This document shows positions 1 to 6,062 of a stretch of DNA of 6,062 bases, one piece after another. Position 1 is the first letter of the stretch; each line of letters opens with the position of its first letter. The notes under the pieces are model-generated. The model had not been told where the DNA came from, did not search any database, and saw only the letters and a program-made list of their open reading frames with translations. The position numbers and the translations under genes were made by a program. The DNA comes from an uncultured Flammeovirgaceae bacterium (GTDB lineage: Bacteria > Bacteroidota > Bacteroidia > Cytophagales > Cyclobacteriaceae), in the NCBI GenBank assembly GCA_946480685.1, contig CAMLLI010000298.1, forward strand, positions 1 to 6,062, given 5' to 3'.

Positions 1-364
1 GTCGCCTGATATAGCCCTGAAGAATGAGCAGAATGGTTGATGAAAGAAGTCGCAATACAAAAAACGTAATCACAACAGCAGTCGCGATGCGAATCACCTG
101 CTCTGTCTTAACCGAAAGCTGCAGGTAATTGAGTCCTGCATAAACAATGAAATAGTATAGAGCCGGAACCCCGAACCGATCAATGCTTTCAATAATGAAA
201 TTGTCGCCTTTGTTAGAGGTTCGATCCGATAACTTTTTGAGTTGTCTTAAAAGCGTCCGTTTAAAAAGCTTTACTGCTGTCAAACCAAAAAAGATAATCG
301 CAGCAGCTATGAGGTAATCCTGTACGGTGTTATGGAAATATTCCTGCTTCAAAAACTCGTTCAT
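1..364 (-). CDS. MscS-type mechanosensitive ion channel, N-terminal part (partial, runs off the left edge)
   Basis: The first 121 codons of a minus-strand gene are visible, beginning MNEFLKQEYFHNTVQDYL at ATG 364-362 and reading open to the window edge. Three hydrophobic segments are seen: about residues 17-34, 64-83 and 89-117. A basic linker (KRTLLRQLKKLSDRTSNKGD) lies between the first two. A short polar N-terminus followed by spaced membrane helices and a KLSDRTSNKGDNFI-like linker fits the N-terminal membrane region of Bacteroidota MscS-family channels, which open under membrane tension to release solutes during hypo-osmotic shock. The diagnostic parts, namely the glycine/alanine-rich pore helix and the cytoplasmic beta domain, would lie beyond the left edge, so the family call rests on overall resemblance. 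It could be another multi-helix membrane protein. It is transcribed divergently from the alpha-2-macroglobulin gene. I chose this start because it is the only ATG ahead of the first helix in this frame and leaves a sensible intergenic gap. Confidence 0.72.
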   Translation of the reverse strand, partial: MNEFLKQEYFHNTVQDYLIAAAIIFFGLTAVKLFKRTLLRQLKKLSDRTSNKGDNFIIESIDRFGVPALYYFIVYAGLNYLQLSVKTEQVIRIATAVVITFFVLRLLSSTILLILQGYIRR

Positions 365-513
365 AAAACAAAAAGGATAGTTGCCGAATGAATAAGTTAG
401 TATGCGCTAAAAATGAATGCCAACATGCTGTTTAAGTGAAGTAAAAAACGGCACATCCGCTTACCATTTCCAAAAAAATCTCAATCTTTAGGCTTCTAAC
501 CTGATCTTTAAAG
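365..513. other. Divergent intergenic region between the channel gene and the alpha-2-macroglobulin gene
   Basis: This 149-base, A/T-rich gap must hold the 5' regions of both genes, because they are transcribed away from each other. An in-frame TGA at 502-504 sits three codons upstream of ATG 514, so the plus-strand gene cannot start further left. No strong Shine-Dalgarno sequence precedes either start; the plus-strand gene has only TTTAAAG directly before its ATG, which is usual in Bacteroidota. I saw no convincing match to the Bacteroidota promoter (TTTG, then TAnnTTTG about 20 bases later) on the plus strand, no inverted repeat that stands out as an operator, and no small gene or RNA. Confidence 0.7.
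392..423 (-). promoter_or_regulatory. Weak candidate Bacteroidota-type promoter for the channel gene
   Basis: On the minus strand, TTGG (423-420) is followed by TAACTTAT (399-392), with 21 bases between the TTG and the TA. This partly matches the -33 TTTG and -7 TAnnTTTG elements of the Bacteroidota primary sigma factor: the last two bases of the -7 box are off consensus. It would give a leader of roughly 20 bases before ATG 364. Position and spacing are suitable, but such a partial match is expected by chance in A/T-rich sequence. Confidence 0.2.
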
Positions 514-3500
514 ATGAACAGTTTACCCTGGAAAAAAATCGCCATCGGTGCGGTGGCCGTTGTCATTGCTATTGCCGGTATATTTTATTTTAAAACCAGT
601 AAAGGGACCAAGCCAGGCCCCAGCTACATTAACCCTGCTTTCGGTGAATATATATCATCCTATACAGCAGGTGTGTTACCTTCTTCAACAACGGTGCGCA
701 TCATCCTGGCAAAGGAAGCTGTCGACTCATCCATGATCGGTCAGGAAAGCTCCGTAAAATTATTTTCGTTTAGTCCCTCCATCAGTGGAAAAACCGTGTG
801 GCTCGACAGACGCACGGTGGAGTTTACACCGGAAGCACGCCTTATCTCTGGACAGGTATATGAAGTAAGTTTTGGTCTTTCAAAACTCATGGAGGTGCCG
901 GGCGAGCTCAGCACATTCGAGTATACATTCCAGGTTATACCGCAGAACTTTGAAGTATCGGTTGATAACATCAAGCCCTATGTAAAAACAGAATTGAAAA
1001 GACAGAAGATCGAAGGTACACTCTTCACGGCCGATTATGCCGAGAATGCTTCTGTAGAAAAAATGATATCGCCCGAGCAGGAAGGTAAAAACCTGAATGT
1101 TACCTGGACGCACAATCCGGATGGCAAGCAACACACTTTTGTAGTGGAAGATGTAGCGCGTAAAGATCAGGCAAGCAAAGTAAAGCTCAGCGTGAATGGT
1201 AGTCCCATCGGTATAAACAGAACAGAGGATGAAGAAGTTGAAATTCCTTCGTTGAGTGACTTTAAATTGATGACGGCCAAAGTTGTGCAGAGCCCCAATC
1301 AATATGTAGTGCTGCAATTCTCCGATCCGCTAAAAGAGAAGCAAACGCTTGAAGGTCTCATTACCATCGCGGATGTGGGCAGTCTTGAATTTGAAATTCA
1401 TGATAATGAAATATGGGTATATCCGCCGGTGCGTCAGTCTGGTTCCAAGACTATACGTATTGAAGCCGGTATACGAAATATACTTGACTATAAAATGAAA
1501 GCAGCCACTACGGCTGAAGTTGTATTTGAACAAGTGGCTCCGGCTGTGCGCTTCACAGGAAAAGGATCTATACTGCCGAGCACCGATGGACTCGTGCTGC
1601 CGTTCGAAGCTGTTAGTCTTAATGCTGTAGATGTTACGATTGTAAAAATATTTGAGAACAACATTCTTCAATTCTTCCAGGTAAATAATCTGGATGGAAA
1701 CCGCGAGTTGCGCAGGGTAGGGAAGAAGCTGCTGACCAAGACGATTCAATTGGACAACACGGGTGTAACGGATCTTGGTAAATGGAGTCGCTTTACCCTC
1801 GACCTTTCCAAACTCATTAGTGCAGAGCCGGGTGCTATATACCAGGTGAAGATGAGTTTCAAAAAAGCATACTCAACCTATAATTGTGATGGTGAAGAAG
1901 AAAGTGGTGAAGAATCCTCCGGACAATTTAGCGAGTATGACGAAGACTATGGCTATGAGTACGAAGGCGGTTATTATGATTCGTATGATGAATACTATTA
2001 CGCTGACGATTACGATTGGGAACAACGCGATAACCCATGCCATTCATCATACTATACGAACAACCGTGCTATTCAACGCAATGTACTTGCCTCTGATTTA
2101 GGTTTAACTGCGAAAGGCGGAGATGACGGTAACCTGTTAATATTTGTAAATGATCTTAGAACAACGCAGCCTCTATCCGGTGTACAACTGGAAGTATATG
2201 ATTTCCAGCAGCAGCTTATTGGTTCGGTAACTACCGACTCGGAAGGTAAAGCCGGCATCACTTCGAAAGAGCAGCCTTTTGCAATTGTGGCGAAGAGTGG
2301 TTTGCAACGCGGCTACCTGAAAGTAACCAATGGCGATGCCCTCTCGGTAAGTAACTTCGATGTATCGGGTGAAGTGGTGCAACGTGGTATAAAAGGATTT
2401 TTATATGGCGACCGCGGTGTGTGGCGTCCAGGCGACTCGTTGTATCTCACATTTATACTGGAAGATAAAAATAAGGTGTTGCCTCCATCGCATCCTGTTG
2501 TATTTGAAATGTCCAATCCGCAAGGTCAGGTGGTGAACAGGTTGGTGCGTTCATCGTCTGAAAATGGTTTCTACAAGTTTGCAACGGCTACCAGTGCTGA
2601 TGCTCCTACGGGTAATTGGACAGGTCGCATAAAAGTAGGCGGTACTGAATTTTCACAAACACTGAAAATTGAAACCGTAAAACCAAACCGCTTAAAAATA
2701 AATCTCGATTTCGGTACGGAGCGTTTTACATCAGCCAACGTAACGGGTAAGCTGGATGTAAAATGGCTGCACGGTGCACCTGGAAGAAATCTAAAAGCAG
2801 AGTTTGATATGTTGCTGTTAAAAGTGCCAACGGAGTTTGCGAAATATCCGGAGTATATATTCGAAGACCCTGCCCGCACATTTTATAGCGAAGCCACCCC
2901 GGTATTTGAAGGACTCACGGATGATGAAGGTAAAGCAACTGTAAACGTAAGCCTGGAGTCGAACTATGCTGCGCCCGGATTTCTGAATGCTGTATTCCGC
3001 GGAAAAGTGTTTGAAGAGAGCGGTAACTTCAGTATTGATCGTTTCAGCATACCATACTCTCCGTACGAAAGCTATATCGGTATGAAAACTCCGGAAGGAG
3101 AGAAATATAGCGGTATACTATATTTTGATACACCGCATAAGATTGATTTTGTAACGCTTGATCCTTCGGGCAATCCTGTATCGCGTAATAATGTTGAGAT
3201 CAGCATGTATAAACTTGGCTGGCGCTGGTGGTGGGACAACTCCGAAGAAAGTCTGGCGAATTATGTAGAAGGTTCATATTCCAAACTCATCAAAAGCGGT
3301 AAAGTAAATACGGTTAACGGCAAAGGTTCCTGGACATTTGAAATGAAGATGGGCGAGCAGGAGTATGGCCGTTACTTTGTGCGCGCATGCGATCCGGTTT
3401 CGGGTCATTGCACCGGACAAATTATATATATCGATGAACCCGGCTGGTATAGCCGCAGTCGCGGAGATGATTCACGCGGAGGCGCCACCATGCTGTCGTT

Positions 3501-6062
3501 CGCTACCGATAAGTCTTCTTACAACATTGGTGAGAAAGTAAATCTTACCATTCCGGGTGGAGCGCAGGGCGGTCGTGCCTTGGTAAGTATCGAGAATGGA
3601 AGTAAAGTATTGCAAACGTATTGGGTTGAGACACAACAGGGCGAAACCAAATTCAGCTTTGATGTAACGAGCCAGATGGCGCCTAATGTATATGTACATG
3701 TAGCGTTGCTGCAGCCGCATTCCCAAACTATAAATGATTTACCGATACGCCTGTACGGTGTAGCTTCCATTCGTGTAGAAGATCCGAACACACATCTTGA
3801 ACCGGTTATCACGATGCCCGAGGTGCTGGAGCCCGGTCAGGAAGTAACAATCAAAGTGTCTGAAAAGAACAAACGTAAAATGACGTATACCATTGCCGTG
3901 GTAGATGAGGGCTTGTTAGACATTACACGCTTTAAGACACCGGATGCCTGGAGTCGTTTTTATGCGCGTGAAGCATTGGGTGTACATACCTGGGATGTAT
4001 TCGATGATGTGATGGGTGCTTTCGGAGCACGTATTGAACGCCTGCTCGCAGTAGGGGGTGATGCAGAAGGTGCAGCTAAAGAAGATGATGCCCGCGCGAA
4101 TCGCTTCAAGCCTGTGGTAAAATTCTTTGGTCCGTTTACACTCGATGGAAGTTCCGATGAGCATACGTTTATCATGCCTCAATATATAGGTTCGGTAAGA
4201 ACGATGGTGGTAGCCGGTTATGAAGGTGCCTACGGTAAAGCCGAGAAAGCGACACCGGTACGTAAACCATTAATGGTGCTCGCTACGTTGCCGCGTGTGT
4301 TGGGCCCTGAAGAAACATTGAAATTACCCGTAACATTATTTACACAGGAGAAAGGTATACGCAATGTCAAGATTGATGTGAAAGCAACCGGACCTATATC
4401 TGTAGCAGGTGGTGGAGCAAGTAAATCTGTAGCCATGCCTGCGAGTGGCGATCTTACAGTCGACTTTGATATAGCGGTGAAACCAGAAGCCGGTATAGCG
4501 AAGGTTGAAGTAACGGCCAGTTCGGGTAAATTCAGTTCTACCGATGTAATTGAGATTGAAGTTCGCAATCCGAATCTGCCGGTAACAAAAATAACGGAGT
4601 CGCTACTGGACGCTGGCAAGTCGTGGACTGCCGAAGCTGCACCGTATGGTATAGCTGGTACCAATACAGCCGTGCTCGAGGTATCGAATATGCCTCCGAT
4701 CAACCTCGGTTCGCGCCTGCGTTACCTGATTCAATATCCGCATGGATGTATTGAACAGACTACATCGTCTGTATTACCGCAGCTATACCTGAGCCAGGTA
4801 AAAGTGCTTACCGAGATCGAGCAGAAAAATATACAACGCAATGTTACCGCTGGTATCGAACGACTCAAGTCATTTATACAGCGCGATGGCGGCTTTGGCT
4901 ATTGGCCGGGAGCAGAAGTTTCTGATCCATGGGGGACAACCTATGCCGGGCATTTCCTGATTGATGCAGAAGCAAAAGGTTACTACGTTCCTGCCGATAT
5001 GCTGAAACGCTGGAAGAAGTATCAGAAGAATAAAGCACTGGAGTGGAGACGCAACGATACATACTATAACAGTGACCTGATGCAGGCGTATCGATTATAT
5101 ACGTTGGCACTGGCAGGTGCACCGGAGATGGGGGCTATGAACCGCCTTCGCGAACAGACTAACCTGACTCCTACTGCTGTGTGGATGTTAGCCGCATCGT
5201 ATGCAAAAGCCGGTCAGCCGGAAGCAGCGAAGAAGTTGATCGCAAATCTTTCTACCAAGATAAAACCGTATCGTGAGCTGAGCTATAGCTATGGATCAGA
5301 TGTTCGTGATAAAGCTTTGATACTGGAAACACTCGTATTGCTGAATGATAAAACAAAAGCATTTGAAATGTTAAAAGAGATATCCAAATACCTGAGTGAT
5401 TACGGTTATTGGATGAGCACACAGGAAACTGCATTCTGTCTGAAAGCTGTTGGTTCATTTGCCGGTCTTGAGAAACGCGGTGCTCTTAAGTTCTCCTATA
5501 CTTTGAATGGCAAGACTATAAATGCGAGCACGGAGTTACCGATCGCACAGGTACAAATACCGATCAAAGGATTGAAGAAAGAAAGTATACAGATTGTGAA
5601 TGAAAGCAGTGGCATGCTGTTCACACGTCTTATACAGGAAGGCACACCGGCCCGTGGACAAGAAGAAGATGCACAAAGCAACCTTTCGTTAAGTGTTCGC
5701 TATACCGATGCAGACGGTAAAGAAATAGACCCCGCACGACTTGAGCAGGGAACCGAATTCCTGGCAGAAGTTACCGTGGCACATGCTGGTACGCGTTCTT
5801 CATACGAGAATTTAGCATTGAGTCAGGTGTTCCCGTCAGGGTGGGAGATAAACAATCTTCGCTTGCAAGGTGATGAAGAATTTGTGAAGTCATCACCATT
5901 CGATTACCAGGATATTCGCGATGACCGGGTATATACATACTTCACGTTATATACTAACGAGCGCAGAACTTTCCGTGTGATGTTAACAGCAAGCTATGCC
6001 GGTACATACTACCTCCCGGCCATAAGCTGCGAAGCGATGTACGACAAGAGCATCTACGCCCG
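514..6062 (+). CDS. Bacterial alpha-2-macroglobulin, large YfhM-like class (3' end cut by the window)
   Basis: This is a periplasmic protease trap: a protease cuts a bait loop and a reactive internal thioester then captures it covalently. The frame is open for 1,849 codons with no stop or frameshift. Domains in order: membrane anchor (9-26); an Ig-like first domain (about 40-145, with VWLDRRTVEFTP at 95-107); further macroglobulin domains, including one with an acidic insertion (459-508); an MG2-type domain with GDRGVWRPGDSL (632-643); a bait-region-type domain from about 993 that ends in AVVDEGLLDITRF (1128-1140); a likely bait loop (1180-1198); the alpha-2-macroglobulin core with FFGPFTL and MPQYIGSVRTMVVAGY (about 1204-1290); the thioester domain with GCIEQ (1411-1415) and an alpha/alpha toroid to about 1650; and a C-terminal MG10-like domain ending SCEAMYDKSIYA. 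The length is normal for the Bacteroidota family, and that last motif lies close to the usual C-terminus, so few residues are missing. Cysteines 458/509 and 959/966 are plausible disulfide pairs. ATG 514 is the only possible ATG, since a stop lies three codons upstream. The gene may be followed by pbpC outside the window. Confidence 0.95.
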   Translation, partial: MNSLPWKKIAIGAVAVVIAIAGIFYFKTSKGTKPGPSYINPAFGEYISSYTAGVLPSSTTVRIILAKEAVDSSMIGQESSVKLFSFSPSISGKTVWLDRRTVEFTPEARLISGQVYEVSFGLSKLMEVPGELSTFEYTFQVIPQNFEVSVDNIKPYVKTELKRQKIEGTLFTADYAENASVEKMISPEQEGKNLNVTWTHNPDGKQHTFVVEDVARKDQASKVKLSVNGSPIGINRTEDEEVEIPSLSDFKLMTAKVVQSPNQYVVLQFSDPLKEKQTLEGLITIADVGSLEFEIHDNEIWVYPPVRQSGSKTIRIEAGIRNILDYKMKAATTAEVVFEQVAPAVRFTGKGSILPSTDGLVLPFEAVSLNAVDVTIVKIFENNILQFFQVNNLDGNRELRRVGKKLLTKTIQLDNTGVTDLGKWSRFTLDLSKLISAEPGAIYQVKMSFKKAYSTYNCDGEEESGEESSGQFSEYDEDYGYEYEGGYYDSYDEYYYADDYDWEQRDNPCHSSYYTNNRAIQRNVLASDLGLTAKGGDDGNLLIFVNDLRTTQPLSGVQLEVYDFQQQLIGSVTTDSEGKAGITSKEQPFAIVAKSGLQRGYLKVTNGDALSVSNFDVSGEVVQRGIKGFLYGDRGVWRPGDSLYLTFILEDKNKVLPPSHPVVFEMSNPQGQVVNRLVRSSSENGFYKFATATSADAPTGNWTGRIKVGGTEFSQTLKIETVKPNRLKINLDFGTERFTSANVTGKLDVKWLHGAPGRNLKAEFDMLLLKVPTEFAKYPEYIFEDPARTFYSEATPVFEGLTDDEGKATVNVSLESNYAAPGFLNAVFRGKVFEESGNFSIDRFSIPYSPYESYIGMKTPEGEKYSGILYFDTPHKIDFVTLDPSGNPVSRNNVEISMYKLGWRWWWDNSEESLANYVEGSYSKLIKSGKVNTVNGKGSWTFEMKMGEQEYGRYFVRACDPVSGHCTGQIIYIDEPGWYSRSRGDDSRGGATMLSFATDKSSYNIGEKVNLTIPGGAQGGRALVSIENGSKVLQTYWVETQQGETKFSFDVTSQMAPNVYVHVALLQPHSQTINDLPIRLYGVASIRVEDPNTHLEPVITMPEVLEPGQEVTIKVSEKNKRKMTYTIAVVDEGLLDITRFKTPDAWSRFYAREALGVHTWDVFDDVMGAFGARIERLLAVGGDAEGAAKEDDARANRFKPVVKFFGPFTLDGSSDEHTFIMPQYIGSVRTMVVAGYEGAYGKAEKATPVRKPLMVLATLPRVLGPEETLKLPVTLFTQEKGIRNVKIDVKATGPISVAGGGASKSVAMPASGDLTVDFDIAVKPEAGIAKVEVTASSGKFSSTDVIEIEVRNPNLPVTKITESLLDAGKSWTAEAAPYGIAGTNTAVLEVSNMPPINLGSRLRYLIQYPHGCIEQTTSSVLPQLYLSQVKVLTEIEQKNIQRNVTAGIERLKSFIQRDGGFGYWPGAEVSDPWGTTYAGHFLIDAEAKGYYVPADMLKRWKKYQKNKALEWRRNDTYYNSDLMQAYRLYTLALAGAPEMGAMNRLREQTNLTPTAVWMLAASYAKAGQPEAAKKLIANLSTKIKPYRELSYSYGSDVRDKALILETLVLLNDKTKAFEMLKEISKYLSDYGYWMSTQETAFCLKAVGSFAGLEKRGALKFSYTLNGKTINASTELPIAQVQIPIKGLKKESIQIVNESSGMLFTRLIQEGTPARGQEEDAQSNLSLSVRYTDADGKEIDPARLEQGTEFLAEVTVAHAGTRSSYENLALSQVFPSGWEINNLRLQGDEEFVKSSPFDYQDIRDDRVYTYFTLYTNERRTFRVMLTASYAGTYYLPAISCEAMYDKSIYA
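538..591 (+). other. N-terminal membrane anchor of the alpha-2-macroglobulin (residues 9-26)
   Basis: After MNSLPWKK comes an uninterrupted hydrophobic run, IAIGAVAVVIAIAGIFYF, followed by the polar KTSKGTKPG. Two lysines before the helix and a periplasmic domain after it fit an inner-membrane signal anchor with the N-terminus in the cytoplasm. No cysteine occurs in the first 457 residues, so lipidation at a lipobox is ruled out with this start. There is no clear AxA signal-peptidase I site at the end of the helix, so an uncleaved anchor is the simplest reading. Confidence 0.75.
1885..2040 (+). other. Cysteine-bracketed acidic, tyrosine-rich insertion in the alpha-2-macroglobulin (residues 458-509)
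   Basis: Between C458 and C509 lie 50 residues of very low complexity: 20 are Asp or Glu, 11 are Tyr, several are Gly or Ser, and only one is basic (R505). Typical stretches are EYDEDYGYEYEGGYYDSYDE and EYYYADDYDWEQRDNP. The two flanking cysteines could form a disulfide that closes the segment into a loop projecting from a macroglobulin domain; this is inference. I recall comparable acidic, aromatic stretches at this place in related Bacteroidota proteins, with the following CHSSYYTNNR-like segment conserved, so it is probably a family trait of variable length. A role in binding calcium or a basic partner is possible but unproven. Confidence 0.8.
4051..4107 (+). other. Likely bait loop of the alpha-2-macroglobulin (residues 1180-1198)
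   Basis: Between the AVVDEGLLDITRF strand and the conserved KFFGPFTL strand of the core lies VGGDAEGAAKEDDARANRF, which is small-residue-rich, charged and likely unstructured. In human and bacterial alpha-2-macroglobulins the protease-sensitive bait region occupies this position within the MG6 domain. K1189, R1194 and R1197 offer trypsin-like cleavage sites, and the alanines and glycines suit elastase-like enzymes. The exact edges are inferred from position and composition. Confidence 0.55.
4747..4758 (+). other. Internal thioester motif CIEQ (residues 1412-1415)
   Basis: The context YPHGCIEQTTSSVLPQ matches the signature of thioester-containing macroglobulins, where the cysteine side chain (C1412) bonds to the glutamine side chain (Q1415). 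Both residues are present, so this copy should be able to form the covalent trap, unlike the second bacterial class (YfaS-like), which lacks the motif. The following residues 1450-1482, with GGFGYWPG and TTYAGHFL, fit the helical toroid that surrounds the thioester. Confidence 0.93.

Noticed and set aside
548..736. A 62-codon plus-strand frame overlapping the start of the alpha-2-macroglobulin gene
   Set aside because: It is out of frame with the real gene, has no ribosome-binding signal, and its protein looks random.
880..1317. A 145-codon open frame on the minus strand inside the alpha-2-macroglobulin gene
   Set aside because: It lies wholly opposite a well-supported coding frame, its protein has no recognisable family features, and several similar antisense frames occur along the same gene, as expected by chance.
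1930..2025. Possible DNA repeat array in the GAN/TAN-rich stretch
   Set aside because: The triplets are irregular with no fixed repeat unit; the pattern is explained by coding for Asp, Glu and Tyr.
1886..2101. A plus-strand alternative frame of 71 codons rich in Met, Thr and Ile
   Set aside because: It is the shifted reading of the GAT/GAA/TAT-rich acidic insertion; its odd composition comes from those repeated codons.
3217..3237. Tryptophan-rich motif WRWWWD (residues 903-908) as a possible special binding site
   Set aside because: It sits in an ordinary macroglobulin-domain strand, and I recall a similar motif in Bacteroidota homologues, so it is likely structural.
3460..3468. RGD tripeptide (residues 983-985), suggesting host-integrin binding
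   Set aside because: A three-residue match within a protein of over 1,800 residues is expected by chance, and nothing else in the protein suggests host contact.
4230..4703. A 157-codon open frame on the minus strand, rich in Ser, Thr and Ala
   Set aside because: It is a shadow of the alpha-2-macroglobulin core on the other strand; the composition is explained by the complementary codons, and no start signal or domain supports it.

Overview
The window looks like a stretch of ordinary chromosome from a member of the Bacteroidota, perhaps of the Cytophagia or Chitinophagia type. The reasons are the two protein families seen, the weak A-rich ribosome-binding region, and the lack of recognisable sigma70-type -35/-10 boxes. 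The taxonomic guess rests on protein features remembered from those families, not on a database search.

Layout: two genes diverge from a 149-base intergenic gap (365-513). To the left, on the minus strand, are the first 121 codons (364-1) of a membrane protein that resembles the N-terminal part of Bacteroidota MscS-type mechanosensitive channels. To the right, on the plus strand, one very large reading frame runs from ATG 514 to the window edge without a stop: 1,849 complete codons plus two bases. It encodes a bacterial alpha-2-macroglobulin of the large YfhM-like class. The thioester motif CIEQ is intact, the macroglobulin domains follow the usual order, a likely bait loop is present, and the C-terminal MG10-like domain is almost complete. 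The gene fills about 92 percent of the window, and probably only a short tail is missing.

Function: bacterial alpha-2-macroglobulins are thought to trap foreign proteases in the periplasm. A protease cuts the bait loop, the protein changes shape, and the exposed thioester bonds covalently to the attacker. In many bacteria the gene lies next to pbpC (penicillin-binding protein 1C), linking protease trapping with cell-wall repair. If that holds here, pbpC would lie just past the right edge. The neighbouring channel would protect against osmotic shock. Both are envelope-protection functions, but divergent orientation alone does not show that they work together.

I found no RNA genes, mobile elements, CRISPR arrays, origins or long repeats, and no evidence of a novel system. 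The points most worth a second look are a 50-residue acidic, tyrosine-rich insertion bracketed by two cysteines, and the use of an uncleaved-looking N-terminal membrane anchor instead of the lipobox found in E. coli YfhM.
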